Shown: piece after piece, positions 34,239 to 45,919 of the stretch
Layout of the letters: the number at the start of each line of letters is the position of its first letter
Position numbering within the stretch: position 1 is the first letter of the stretch
Source: Nitrospina sp.
Lineage (GTDB): Bacteria; Nitrospinota; Nitrospinia; Nitrospinales; VA-1
Length of the DNA: 64,000 nt
NCBI GenBank assembly: GCA_018697205.1
Contig: JABHTG010000138.1
Coordinates: 48,500-112,499, forward strand
Reading direction: 5' to 3'
Notes under the pieces: model-generated
What the model saw: the letters and a program-made list of their open reading frames with translations, nothing else
The model's database searches: none
What the model was told of the DNA's origin: nothing
Position numbers and translations under genes: made by a program

Positions 34239-34949
34239 GTGCTTAAGCTTATTAAGGAAGATATTGAAGTTGCTATTGAAAAAGATCCAGCTGCTAGAAA
34301 TTTTTGGGAAGTCGTTTTGCTTTACCCGGGAGTTCATGCCCTAATTGGATATCGATTAGCTCATGTGTTATGGAGACTAAAATTAAACTTTCTAGCTCGG
34401 TTTATTTCTTATTTTATGCGTTGGTTAACAGGTATTGAAATACACCCTGCAGCAGTAATAGGAAGACGTTTTTTTATAGATCATGGGATGGGAGTTGTAA
34501 TTGGCGAAACTTCTGAGGTTGGTGATGATGTTTTTATTTATCATGGAGTTACTTTAGGTGGAATAAGCACTAAAAGCGGTAAGCGACACCCAACGATAGG
34601 TGATAATGTTGTTATAGGTGCATGTGCTCAGGTTTTAGGTCCTACACGTGTTGGTAGCTTTACAAAAATTGGTTCAGGTTCTGTTGTCTTACAGCATGTT
34701 CCAGAATACTCTACTGTAATTGGTGTGCCGGGCCGGGTAGTATTCTCAGGTGTGTCTCCTACGCAAGACGGAGCTGATGGAGAGGAAGCATTTCCTGATC
34801 CCGTTGCAAATGCTATAGAATGCATGCTGGAGCGTCTACCTAAGATGGAAAAAGAGATTCGGGAGCTCAAAAAACACTTGGATAGTGGAAGTAAACCTCG
34901 AACGGGTTCAGCCGCTGCAGGTGATAGATCGGTGACGCAAGAATCTTAA
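34239..34949 (+). CDS. cysE: Serine O-acetyltransferase
   Basis: The N-terminal helical part has [24 protein letters not shown]. The hexapeptide left-handed beta-helix follows with [25 protein letters not shown], the catalytic His in this block, and [12 protein letters not shown]. The start is a GTG with GAGG 5 bases upstream. The enzyme makes O-acetylserine from serine and acetyl-CoA. The following gene is a cysteine desulfurase (58-base gap), so cysteine synthesis and sulfur mobilisation are placed together. The C-terminal tail (about 60 residues) is longer than in EpsC-type enzymes. Confidence 0.96.
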   Translation: MLKLIKEDIEVAIEKDPAARNFWEVVLLYPGVHALIGYRLAHVLWRLKLNFLARFISYFMRWLTGIEIHPAAVIGRRFFIDHGMGVVIGETSEVGDDVFIYHGVTLGGISTKSGKRHPTIGDNVVIGACAQVLGPTRVGSFTKIGSGSVVLQHVPEYSTVIGVPGRVVFSGVSPTQDGADGEEAFPDPVANAIECMLERLPKMEKEIRELKKHLDSGSKPRTGSAAAGDRSVTQES

Positions 34950-35007
34950 CTGATCTGCTATTTAATAATGTTGTAATCCTCCTACGTTTTTTCTCGAGAG
35001 CTTTACT

Positions 35008-36162
35008 TTGCATAAAATTTATCTTGACCACAATGCAACAACTCCTGTTTTACCGGAAGTGTTGGATGTGATGTTGCCATTTTATAAAAATCAGTTCGGA
35101 AATCCTTCCAGTGTTCATTCAGAAGGTAGAGTGGCCCGCGTTTCCCTTGATGTTGCTAGGGAACAGGTAGCAGAACTAATCGGCGCTAAACCAGTAGAAA
35201 TAGTATTTACCAGTGGCGGTTCAGAATCTAATAACTTTGCAATTCTCGGTGTTGCTTTATCGTTGAATAATAAAAAGCGTCATATTGTTACAAGTGCAGT
35301 GGAGCATTCAGCAATAATTAATCCATTGAAGCAGCTTGAAACTTTAGGTTTTTGTATTGATTATATTCCAGTTGATAGTTATGGGCGCGTTGACCCGCAA
35401 AAAGTTAAAAGTATTATTACTAACTCAACCGCTTTGGTAACAATTCAGCATGCCAATAGTGAAGTTGGAACATTACAGAATATAAGTGAGATAGGAAAAC
35501 TCGTTCAAAGTAAAGGTGTTCTGTTTCATACTGATGCTGTGCAAACTATTGGCAAAATACCAGTCAATGTAAATAATTTAGAAGCAGATTTACTCTCTAT
35601 CTCATCGCATAAAATTTATGGCCCCAAAGGGGTAGGTGCATTATTTATAAAGAAAGGAACACCTTCTCTTTTTTGCCTTGTGAGTGGAGGTGGTCAGGAA
35701 AAAAAACGACGTGGAGGTACAGAAAATGTGCCTGGCATTGTCGGTTTTGGTAAAGCATGCCAAATAGCTCAGTATCGCTTGATTAAAGGACACACAGAAC
35801 AATTAAAGAAAATGCGAGACCAACTTCGAAAGCAAATTAATAAACTTATTCCCAATGTTAATTTTTTTGGGTGCCCAGATAAGTGTCTTCCAAATACTTT
35901 GAATTGTGGTTTTGAGGGTGCTGATGGAGAAGCATTGTTGATTGCGCTCGATATGGAGGGAATATTTGTTTCAACAGGGTCTGCATGTAGTTCTGGGACG
36001 GGTTTGCCTTCGCAGGTTCTTAGCGCAATGCGATTACCTAAATCGATGATTAGTTCTTCTCTACGCTTTAGTTTGGGTTTTAGTAACACTTTTGAAGATG
36101 TTAATTTTACTGCAGCAACTCTAGCCAATGCTGTAATGCTTAGCAGAAAAAATATGTCATAG
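35008..36162 (+). CDS. Cysteine desulfurase (IscS/NifS class)
   Basis: YLDHNATTPV opens the protein. H100 (AVEHSAI), D176-A-V-Q179 and PLP-binding K202 (SSHKIYGPKG) are in place. Catalytic C327 lies in STGSACSSG, the long flexible loop of class I enzymes. The length of 384 aa fits. It moves sulfur from cysteine to iron-sulfur scaffolds or tRNA-modifying enzymes. No IscU or IscR gene is adjacent, and cysE lies directly upstream. The start is a TTG. Confidence 0.95.
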   Translation: MHKIYLDHNATTPVLPEVLDVMLPFYKNQFGNPSSVHSEGRVARVSLDVAREQVAELIGAKPVEIVFTSGGSESNNFAILGVALSLNNKKRHIVTSAVEHSAIINPLKQLETLGFCIDYIPVDSYGRVDPQKVKSIITNSTALVTIQHANSEVGTLQNISEIGKLVQSKGVLFHTDAVQTIGKIPVNVNNLEADLLSISSHKIYGPKGVGALFIKKGTPSLFCLVSGGGQEKKRRGGTENVPGIVGFGKACQIAQYRLIKGHTEQLKKMRDQLRKQINKLIPNVNFFGCPDKCLPNTLNCGFEGADGEALLIALDMEGIFVSTGSACSSGTGLPSQVLSAMRLPKSMISSSLRFSLGFSNTFEDVNFTAATLANAVMLSRKNMS

Positions 36163-36329
36163 TTTTTTTAATTTTACCTGTTTTTCAAATTATCCATATG
36201 TAAGCAGATACTATAATTTATTAATATTTATTGCTGTTTTTAGAAATAGTTCTAATGTCAAAGCCTTGATTTTTCGATATAAATTATGTTTTGGTGTGTA
36301 TCTAATAAAAAAATACGCTTTGTATAATG

Positions 36330-36358
36330 TTGACATTGATTAATGAATTAAATACAAT
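36330..36358 (+). promoter_or_regulatory. Sigma-70 promoter of the cpoB-like gene
   Basis: TTGACA (36330-36335), a 17-base spacer and TACAAT (36353-36358) make one of the best vegetative promoters of the window. The start would be near 36365, about 125 bases before the ATG. Confidence 0.65.
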
Positions 36359-36420
36359 TTATTGAAATTAAAGGGTAAATTTGGTTATTTGACCTTTGGT
36401 ATTTTTTTGTTTCAAAATTT

Positions 36421-36436
36421 AGGCATGATCCTTGCT
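36421..36436 (+). promoter_or_regulatory. Candidate sigma-54 promoter of the cpoB-like gene
   Basis: AGGCATGATCCTTGCT fits the -24/-12 pattern, with GG (36422-36423) and GC (36434-36435) exactly 10 bases apart and a perfect TTGCT. The -24 element deviates at two positions. The start would be near 36447, about 40 bases before the ATG. Confidence 0.5.
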
Positions 36437-36488
36437 TTAAAAAGTGATTAAGACTAATTAATGCCAATTTCTTGACAAGGCCGATGAT

Positions 36489-37454
36489 ATGAGTGAACTT
36501 AATACAGCAGCTAAATTCATGCCCTTTTTGAACAGAACTTCACGATTTTTTCTGATTTTAATAATTGCAGGTTTAATATCCGTGAGTGGTTGTAGTTACA
36601 TTCCATGGGTGGATAATGAAGAGGATGACCTTGCTTTTGAAGAAAATTTTCCATTTGAAGATGAAGGTGAAGATGGAAGACAAGGTGATGAAGATGATTT
36701 TTTTGAAGAAGGTGGAGAGGGTCTCAATGATGATGATTTTGCATTTAATGAAGATGAGGATGGAGAGTTTGCTAGTATAGATCAACGAACTGATAAAAAG
36801 GAACTAGAGGGCGATGTAGGTACTTTGCAAGCCCAGCAGGAAGCATTGATTAGTAAGGTAAGAGAACTGGAAGAAGTACTTTCTTCTCTTGGTCCAAAAA
36901 TTAACGCAACCCAAGAGCAGTTGGAAGGTAGTCTTTCAGCGGTATCTGGGAAGTCAGAATATTTAGAGCCAGAAGTGCAAGAACTAAAACTTCAGGTTGC
37001 GCGTTTAAATGATGAAATTAGTCGTTTAAAAGCTATTAAAGCTAGTAATACTAGAGCTCGCCAATCATCACGTAGCAAAAGTTTAACTCCACCACAATAT
37101 AACCGAGCGTTATCATCCTACCGTGCTGGAAACTATGATGAATCTATTCTTCAATTTCAGAGTTTTTCATTGTCTAATCCTCCTGAGAAATTAATGGATA
37201 ATATCGTTTATTGGATTGGAAGTAATTATGTCAAACTAGAAATGTTTGATGATGCAGTAACACAATTTGAGACAGTGATCAACGTACATCCAAGAGGAAA
37301 TAAAGTTCATGATGCAAGGTTTATGCTGGGTCGTGTTTATTCTCTTAAAGGTGAAACTAGTAAAGCAGTAGAGATTCTTCAATCGGCTTTAATGAATAAT
37401 CCACCAGCTGAAGTTCGAAGAAAAATTTCAAAGAAATTAAAAGAGATTCAGTAA
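36489..37454 (+). CDS. CpoB/YbgF-like lipoprotein with acidic tract
   Basis: A lipobox (VSGC, Cys35) is followed by an acidic low-complexity segment (about 42-82, rich in D/E/G), a coiled coil (about 84-165) and a C-terminal TPR domain (about 190-320, YNRALSSYRAGNYDESILQF). CpoB/YbgF proteins share the coiled-coil plus TPR plan and couple the Tol-Pal machine to wall synthesis. Here a lipid anchor replaces the simple signal peptide, and no tol or pal gene is adjacent. The other possibility is a BamD-like or general TPR lipoprotein. Confidence 0.75.
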   Translation: MSELNTAAKFMPFLNRTSRFFLILIIAGLISVSGCSYIPWVDNEEDDLAFEENFPFEDEGEDGRQGDEDDFFEEGGEGLNDDDFAFNEDEDGEFASIDQRTDKKELEGDVGTLQAQQEALISKVRELEEVLSSLGPKINATQEQLEGSLSAVSGKSEYLEPEVQELKLQVARLNDEISRLKAIKASNTRARQSSRSKSLTPPQYNRALSSYRAGNYDESILQFQSFSLSNPPEKLMDNIVYWIGSNYVKLEMFDDAVTQFETVINVHPRGNKVHDARFMLGRVYSLKGETSKAVEILQSALMNNPPAEVRRKISKKLKEIQ

Positions 37455-37547
37455 CTTTAACAAGACCCAGAAAATAAAAAGGATAAAGAAAATATATCTT
37501 TAGGTGAATTTTCTGGCAGTTTTCTTTTCCCCTTTTTTATTTTGCAA

Positions 37548-38699
37548 ATGAAAGTCGCAATTGTTCATGACTGGCTCACGGGTATGCGGGGTGGTGAAAA
37601 ATGCCTAGAAGTATTATGTGAGCTGTACCCTTCTGCAGATTTATTTACACTTCTTTATATTCCAGGTAGTGTTTCCTCTATTATAGAGGAGCGCTCTATT
37701 TATACATCATTTATTCAAAACCTTCCTTTTGCCAAATCGAAGTACCGTTACTATCTTCCTCTTATGCCATTTGCTATTGAAACCTTCAATTTAAAAAAAT
37801 ATGATCTTATTTTAAGTAGTAGCCATTGTGTTGCTAAAAGCATTAAGCCCGGCCCAGCAAGTATTCATATTTGTTATTGCCATACCCCAATGCGATACAT
37901 ATGGGATCAATTTGATCAGTATTTTGGTAGAATCAAATCTGGCCTGATTCCTTGGGCGATTATGAAGTTATTAAGACCATGGTTTCAGCAATGGGATTCT
38001 AAAACTAGCTCTAGGGTTAATCATTTTATAGCTAACTCTAATCATGTAAAGAAGCGAATTGAAAAATATTACAATAAAAATGCTACTGTTATTCACCCAC
38101 CTGTAGATACAAAACGATTTAAACTTAGGAGTGATATAAAAAATGATTATTTTCTAATTGTTTCTGCGTTTGCACCATATAAACGTGTCGATTTGGCGGT
38201 TGAAGCGTTTAATAAATTACGTTATCCTTTCGTCGTTGTAGGTGAAGGTCAAGATGCTCAATCCTTAAGAAAAATGGCGAATTCCAATATCCGTTTTGAA
38301 GGTTGGTTGAATGATATTGCAATTAATGACCATTATTTGCGATGTCGGGCATTCGTTTTTTGTGGTGAGGAAGATTTTGGTATCTCTCTTTTAGAAGCGC
38401 AAGCTATGGGTCGTCCGGTTATTGCATTAGGACGAGGAGGGGCATTGGAAACGGTTATTCCCGACAGAAAGACTTGGAAACCTGACACTGGAATTTCGGA
38501 AGATAAAACAATTAACCCTACAGGAGTTTTCTTTTACGAACAGACATCCGAGGGCTTAATCAAAGCTATAAAACATTTCGAATCGATTGAGTCTCAATTT
38601 GACGCAGAAGAAATACAAAAACATTCAGCACAGTTTGATGTTTCTGTATACAAAGATCGAATTAAAAAGTTTATCGAAGAAAGACTTAAAAAAACATAG
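37548..38699 (+). CDS. GT-B glycosyltransferase, family 4 (WbaZ-like)
   Basis: The N-terminal domain begins MKVAIVHDWLTGMRGGEKCL, and HICYCHTPMRYIWDQFD is typical of WbaZ-type mannosyl/rhamnosyltransferases. The C-terminal domain has VSAFAPYKRVDLAVEAF and the donor-binding EDFGISLLEAQAMGRPVIALGRGG (E-x7-E). I start at the ATG at 37548. The ORF track begins two codons earlier at a TTG. It abuts the next gene with no gap, so it belongs to a glycan assembly operon. The sugar and acceptor are unknown. Confidence 0.9.
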   Translation: MKVAIVHDWLTGMRGGEKCLEVLCELYPSADLFTLLYIPGSVSSIIEERSIYTSFIQNLPFAKSKYRYYLPLMPFAIETFNLKKYDLILSSSHCVAKSIKPGPASIHICYCHTPMRYIWDQFDQYFGRIKSGLIPWAIMKLLRPWFQQWDSKTSSRVNHFIANSNHVKKRIEKYYNKNATVIHPPVDTKRFKLRSDIKNDYFLIVSAFAPYKRVDLAVEAFNKLRYPFVVVGEGQDAQSLRKMANSNIRFEGWLNDIAINDHYLRCRAFVFCGEEDFGISLLEAQAMGRPVIALGRGGALETVIPDRKTWKPDTGISEDKTINPTGVFFYEQTSEGLIKAIKHFESIESQFDAEEIQKHSAQFDVSVYKDRIKKFIEERLKKT

Positions 38700-40106
38700 A
38701 TGCTAAATAAACATGGTCAGCTATTTCTTGCGGTAGTAATTTTTTTTGACACCATTGTTATTTCATTTTCTTGGTTGGCCGCTTTTTATATACACTTTAA
38801 AACCTCTTTAGGTCCATCCCCCCGTTATGCAACTCCAGAAATCGAAATATATTTACTTGCTTTGATTCCAGTTTGGATCGTTTTCATATTTAGTACTCGA
38901 ATATATGGTTTATACAAACCACTACGTGGGAAACCGATAAGTACAGAGTTATTTAAAATTATTAGAGTAACTTCATTTTCTGTTATTGTTTTAGCAGCGC
39001 TAACGTTTTTTTACCGTGAAGAGTCCTTCTCCAGATTTGTGGCAGTTTATTTCTATGCTATTGTGACCACCTTAATGTTTACTTCACACTTATTAGTTCG
39101 CTTAATGCTTGCAAAAGCTAGAGCACTTGGATTTAATATCCGCCATGTTCTGATTGTTGGATCTGAGGAGCTAGCCCAGTCGGTTGCTGAAAAAATTTCA
39201 CTACATTCAGAGTATGGCTTTAAAATTGTTGGGTTTTTGACTGATCACCTAGAAAAAGTAAATAATTCAATAAATGGAATTCAAGTTGTTGGTACGTTTA
39301 ATGATATCTCAGGTGTTATTCAAAAATATTCGATTGACCAATTGTTTATAGCGCTTCCACTTAATTCATACGACCAGATGGAAGAGGTGCTTGATTTACT
39401 TAGGGAAGAAATAGTTAATGTTAATGTTGTTCCAGACTTACTTAAGTTTATGGACCTTCAGGCAGGTGTTGAGGAATTAGATGGTCTTCCTATAGTAAGC
39501 CTTGCAGAATCACCTCTTCAGGGTTGGAATATTTTATCAAAACGTGTCTCTGATATTATTTTTTCATCCTTATTTATTATAGTTAGTAGCCCATTTTTAT
39601 TACTTATTGCAATTATAATAAGGCTGGATTCAACTGGGCCAGTTATTTTTAGACAGGAGCGAGTTGGTTTAGATGGAAATGTTTTTGAAATGTTTAAATT
39701 TCGTTCTATGCATGTGAACGCAGAAAAAGTAACAGGTCCTGTATGGGCAAGTAAGGGAGATAGTCGAAGAACCCGTTTAGGGACATTCCTTAGAAAAACT
39801 AGTGTGGATGAACTACCGCAGTTATTTAACGTACTTATGGGAGACATGAGTTTAGTTGGACCACGACCTGAAAGAAAAGTGTTTGTGGAAGAGTTTAAAA
39901 AATCTATCCCAAAGTACATGCTCCGTCTAAAAATGAAAGCTGGCCTTACCGGTTGGGCTCAGATTAATGGTTGGAGAGGCAACACTTCACTAGATAAGAG
40001 AATTGAGTTCGACTTATATTACATTAAGAACTGGTCGTTATTCCTAGATTTTAAAATTATTTTATTGACCTTTTGGAAGGGTCTTATAAATCCGCATGCT
40101 TACTAA
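38700..40106 (+). CDS. Undecaprenyl-phosphate glycosylphosphotransferase (WcaJ-like)
   Basis: Four N-terminal membrane helices (about residues 8-120) and a CoA-binding-like Rossmann domain (HVLIVGSEELAQSVAEK) are followed by a fifth helix. The catalytic bacterial-sugar-transferase domain carries FRQERVGLDGNVFEMFKFRSM, TRLGTFLRKTSVDELPQL, GDMSLVGPRPER and KAGLTGWAQINGWRG. At 468 aa it is full length. It transfers a sugar-1-phosphate, glucose-1-P in characterised WcaJ, to undecaprenyl phosphate to start a surface polysaccharide. It starts directly after the GT4 stop and overlaps kdsB by 11 bases. Confidence 0.95.
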   Translation: MLNKHGQLFLAVVIFFDTIVISFSWLAAFYIHFKTSLGPSPRYATPEIEIYLLALIPVWIVFIFSTRIYGLYKPLRGKPISTELFKIIRVTSFSVIVLAALTFFYREESFSRFVAVYFYAIVTTLMFTSHLLVRLMLAKARALGFNIRHVLIVGSEELAQSVAEKISLHSEYGFKIVGFLTDHLEKVNNSINGIQVVGTFNDISGVIQKYSIDQLFIALPLNSYDQMEEVLDLLREEIVNVNVVPDLLKFMDLQAGVEELDGLPIVSLAESPLQGWNILSKRVSDIIFSSLFIIVSSPFLLLIAIIIRLDSTGPVIFRQERVGLDGNVFEMFKFRSMHVNAEKVTGPVWASKGDSRRTRLGTFLRKTSVDELPQLFNVLMGDMSLVGPRPERKVFVEEFKKSIPKYMLRLKMKAGLTGWAQINGWRGNTSLDKRIEFDLYYIKNWSLFLDFKIILLTFWKGLINPHAY

Positions 40107-40881
40107 TGGGAAAATATTGGCTGTTATTCCTGCTAGGTGGGGATCAACAAGGTTTCCAGGAAAGCCCATCGTTGATATTCTTGGAAAACCAATGATTCAA
40201 TGGGTTTCTGAGCAGGCTCTAAAAGCTAATTTAATTAATGAGGTGGTTATTGCTACTGATGATAAACGTATTTACGATGTGGTTTTTGGATTTGGGGGAA
40301 AGGCTATTATGACATCAAGTAGCCACCAATCAGGCACTGACAGAGTTGCAGAGATAGCTAAAAATGTAGAGTGTGATATTGTCGTAAATGTTCAAGGCGA
40401 TGAACCTTTAATCCCTTCAGAAAATATTGATCTTGTGATAAAACCCTTACTTAACTCAGAAGATCTATTTGTCTCGACGCTTATGATAGCTATTCATAGT
40501 TTGCCGGAAAGGTTAGACCCTAATATTTGTAAAGTTGTTGTTGATAATACTGGGCATGCTTTATATTTTACTAGAGCACCAATTCCTTATAACCGAGATT
40601 ATAGTTTTGTTGATAAATCAAAGCTTGTTAGTGCAACTAAAGCTAATCAAATAGACTTGGGATATAAGCATATTGGAGTGTATGCCTATAGGAAGTCATT
40701 TTTACTTAAATTTTTAAATATGAAGACAACTCGATTAGAGAATATGGAAAAATTAGAGCAATTGCGTATTCTTGAGAATGGATATTCGATTAAGGTAGTT
40801 GAAACTAAAAAAAACTCTATTGGGGTAGATCAACCTAATGATATAGCTAGGGTTATAAAAAGTATGAATGATGGAAGCTAG
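40096..40881 (+). CDS. kdsB: CMP-Kdo synthetase
   Basis: AVIPARWGSTRFPGKPI is the nucleotide-binding signature. NVQGDEPLI, YFTRAPIPYNRD and GYKHIGVYAYRK are the further KdsB blocks. It activates Kdo with CTP for the LPS inner core. The gene overlaps the preceding transferase gene by 11 bases and is followed 47 bases later by pyrG, the CTP supplier, so substrate and enzyme are encoded side by side. Confidence 0.97.
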   Translation: MLTNGKILAVIPARWGSTRFPGKPIVDILGKPMIQWVSEQALKANLINEVVIATDDKRIYDVVFGFGGKAIMTSSSHQSGTDRVAEIAKNVECDIVVNVQGDEPLIPSENIDLVIKPLLNSEDLFVSTLMIAIHSLPERLDPNICKVVVDNTGHALYFTRAPIPYNRDYSFVDKSKLVSATKANQIDLGYKHIGVYAYRKSFLLKFLNMKTTRLENMEKLEQLRILENGYSIKVVETKKNSIGVDQPNDIARVIKSMNDGS

Positions 40882-40919
40882 GTTAGGACCTTGTTGATAT
40901 TTGTTATATTTTTTTATAA

Positions 40920-43690
<2,771 letters not shown>

Positions 43691-43886
43691 TGGTTATTAG
43701 AACCTTAAGACAGCGCTCAAATTATTAACATGTTGTATATGGTCTCTTCGTTAAATTTTTTTTGATAATGTTTTTATTATTCAAAGTATAATAGAATTAT
43801 GTTTTTTTAGCGTTTAAATCCTTTGCCGTTTGTTGTAGTCTTGATAGAATTTTTGGTATTAAAACTAATCTTATTTTTTCTTAATT

Positions 43887-44777
43887 ATGAACCAAATTAA
43901 ATCTTCTGTCTCTCACCATCGAAGACTTCCAGATTGGCTCAAGACTTCGTTGCCAAAAGGAAATGATTATTTTCGTTTAAAATCTTTAGTAGAAAAACAT
44001 GGGTTAAATACGGTATGTGAATCAGCTTCTTGCCCTAATGTAGGGGACTGTTGGTCTGCGGGCACATTGACGTTAATGATACTCGGTGAGACCTGCACTA
44101 GGTCTTGTCGATTTTGCGACGTTCCTACCGGGTCTATGAAACCTCCAAGGTTAGAAGAGCCTATAGAAATTGCAGAAATGCTATCTAAATTAAACCTTAA
44201 GTATATTGTTATAACATCTGTTGATCGAGATGATTTGCCTGATGGAGGTTCTGATATTTGGGCAAAAACTATTCATCAAGTTAAAAAAATGAATCCTTGC
44301 ATGAAAATAGAAGCTTTGATTCCGGATTTTAAAGGTGAAGATATCCTTATAAACAAAATATGTCAGGCACACCCTGATGTTATTGCTCATAATATAGAAA
44401 CAGTGGAATCTTTGCAATCAATTGTAAGGCCTCAATGTCGTTATTCATGGTCACTGAATGCTTTAGATATAGCTTCGAAAAAAAATATGATAACAAAAAG
44501 TAGTTTTATGCTTGGGCTTGGGGAAAGAAAAAATGAAGTTATTACAACAATGCGTCATTTAGCAGAAATAAACTGTCAGATTCTTTCTATAGGACAATAT
44601 TTAAAACCTTCTAATAAACACTTGGAAGTAGTTGAGTATGTAGACCCAACAATTTTTGATGAATATAAAGCATTTGGTTTGTCATTGGGAATTAAACATA
44701 TTGAGGCGGGCCCTTTAGTGCGAAGTTCGTATCGTGCAGACCGGCAAGCAAAAAGCTTGTTGGGCTCTTTTTCTTAA
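43887..44777 (+). CDS. lipA: Lipoyl synthase
   Basis: Both cluster motifs are present: the auxiliary site CESASCPNVGDCW and the radical-SAM site CTRSCRFCDV. Further blocks are VDRDDLPDGGSDIWA and SIGQYLKPSNKHLEV. At 296 aa it is complete. It inserts two sulfurs into octanoyl groups on lipoyl-domain proteins. No lipB is adjacent. The 197-base region before it is AT-rich and shared with the divergent lptF/G gene. Confidence 0.97.
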   Translation: MNQIKSSVSHHRRLPDWLKTSLPKGNDYFRLKSLVEKHGLNTVCESASCPNVGDCWSAGTLTLMILGETCTRSCRFCDVPTGSMKPPRLEEPIEIAEMLSKLNLKYIVITSVDRDDLPDGGSDIWAKTIHQVKKMNPCMKIEALIPDFKGEDILINKICQAHPDVIAHNIETVESLQSIVRPQCRYSWSLNALDIASKKNMITKSSFMLGLGERKNEVITTMRHLAEINCQILSIGQYLKPSNKHLEVVEYVDPTIFDEYKAFGLSLGIKHIEAGPLVRSSYRADRQAKSLLGSFS

Positions 44778-44934
44778 TAAACTAATTTGACAATCGCAGG
44801 TTTTTTAATTGTTTTATGTATTTGAAGGCTGTTATTAATGTCCTGTGATAAAAGACTGCTAGATAGTATTAAATAAAACTTCTCAATTGAGATGCTTTAT
44901 TCACCTAATGTTTTTTAGGGAGAGAGAAAGTATT

Positions 44935-45057
44935 ATGGGTATTTTGAAAATAATTAGTGTCTGCATTTTTGCTGCTGTTGCTCTTGGGTTTTTTGCAAGT
45001 ATAGGTATATGGGCTGCCGTATCATTCCTTAGACTATTTGGAATTGAGACTCTCTAA
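44935..45057 (+). CDS. Single-helix membrane peptide, 40 aa
   Basis: This ORF is too short for the track. It starts MGILKIISVCIFAAVALGFF, is almost entirely hydrophobic in its first 32 residues and ends FGIETL. AGGGAGAGAG lies upstream of the ATG, a strong ribosome site at slightly long spacing. A perfect palindrome TCTCAATTGAGA (44881-44892) lies 43 bases before the ATG and may be an operator. The peptide looks like a genuine small membrane protein of unknown function. Confidence 0.5.
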   Translation: MGILKIISVCIFAAVALGFFASIGIWAAVSFLRLFGIETL

Positions 45058-45088
45058 CATATTGGTCAATCTAGTTTACCTTTAGAAT

Positions 45089-45110
45089 AGATGTTTTTTT
45101 ACATGCATCT
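45089..45110. terminator. Weak hairpin between convergent genes
   Basis: AGATGT and ACAT-GC-ATCT flank a T6 loop, with T-rich sequence following on the plus strand. It could serve as a bidirectional stop for the 40-aa gene and the TPR gene. The stem is short and interrupted. Confidence 0.3.
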
Positions 45111-45127
45111 TTAGTAATTTTTCTTAA

Positions 45128-45808
45128 TTAAGCTCTTTTTTTAATGGAGTTTGTCTTTACGAGGCTAGGGTTTATAGAAATCGCTTTTTGTAACTGAGCT
45201 AAGGCTTCGTTATAGTGTCCTTGTTGTAAATAGATAAGTCCTAGAATATGATGCGCTTCATGATTTGTTCTATTTAGACGAATTTCTTTTTTTAGAAGTT
45301 TGATCGAATCGTTATATTGATTTGAATTATAGTAAGAAAGTCCAATTAAATAGTGCAAGTTAGGATATCTCGGATCTATTTTTAATGCATGCTCATAAAT
45401 TTCTCTAGCTTTTTTATGCCTTTTAATCGCGGCATTTGCATTTCCTAATCGTATATGTGCCCCTGCCGAATTTGGTTCTATAGTGAGTGTTTTTTCTAAA
45501 ACCCGGATCTTTTCTTCATATAGTCCTAAGGCACCATATGCATTTCCTAAAGAAGCATATGTTTCAGTTCTCTGTGGTTGAAGTTCGATTACTTTTGATA
45601 AATGTTTAATAGCCTTCTTATACTTTCCAGATAATAAATAAGTATTCGCTATCTTTATATGTAGCGTTGGGTCATTGGGGTTTTGAACTATAGCTTTTTT
45701 GTATTTGTATATCTCTTTGTTAAAAATATCTTTAAATACTTCTGAGAAGGCATTAGCTCCTAAAAAAAGTATAACTACGATAAAAACAAAACTTACTATT
45801 CTTTTCAT
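45128..45808 (-). CDS. Secreted TPR protein
   Basis: A signal peptide (about 1-22, ending NAFSE) is followed by about five canonical TPRs from residue 42 to the end (ANTYLLSGKYKKAIKHLSKV, ASLGNAYGALGLYEEKIRVL, YLIGLSYYNSNQYNDSIKLL, HILGLIYLQQGHYNEALAQL). It is a periplasmic or membrane-attached interaction protein with no other domain. A good sigma-54 promoter sits 38-54 bases before its ATG, so expression is likely conditional. Confidence 0.8.
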   Translation of the reverse strand: MKRIVSFVFIVVILFLGANAFSEVFKDIFNKEIYKYKKAIVQNPNDPTLHIKIANTYLLSGKYKKAIKHLSKVIELQPQRTETYASLGNAYGALGLYEEKIRVLEKTLTIEPNSAGAHIRLGNANAAIKRHKKAREIYEHALKIDPRYPNLHYLIGLSYYNSNQYNDSIKLLKKEIRLNRTNHEAHHILGLIYLQQGHYNEALAQLQKAISINPSLVKTNSIKKRA

Positions 45809-45846
45809 ATTGCTTAGTTTTTTTAATTTTAATTTAGTATTTAAAA

Positions 45847-45862
45847 TGCATAAGACGTGCCA
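45847..45862 (-). promoter_or_regulatory. Candidate sigma-54 promoter of the TPR gene
   Basis: Read on the minus strand, TGGCACGTCTTATGCA has a perfect -24 TGGCACG, exactly 10 bases between GG and GC, and one mismatch in the -12 element (ATGCA for TTGCA). The start would be near 45836, 28 bases before the ATG at 45808. Confidence 0.6.
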
Positions 45863-45919
45863 GAACTACAAATAAAGGTAAAACTTTTTTTCTTTGATTA
45901 CTATGACTTTATATATTCT

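Larger units (their letters stand above)
36163..36488. other. Gene-free region upstream of the cpoB-like gene
   Basis: This 326-base spacer carries two promoters for the gene at 36489, a good sigma-70 type and a sigma-54 type. A near-palindrome AAGGGTAAAT/ATTTGACCTT (36371-36396) lies between them and could bind a regulator. The remainder is AT-rich with no RNA gene seen. Confidence 0.5.
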
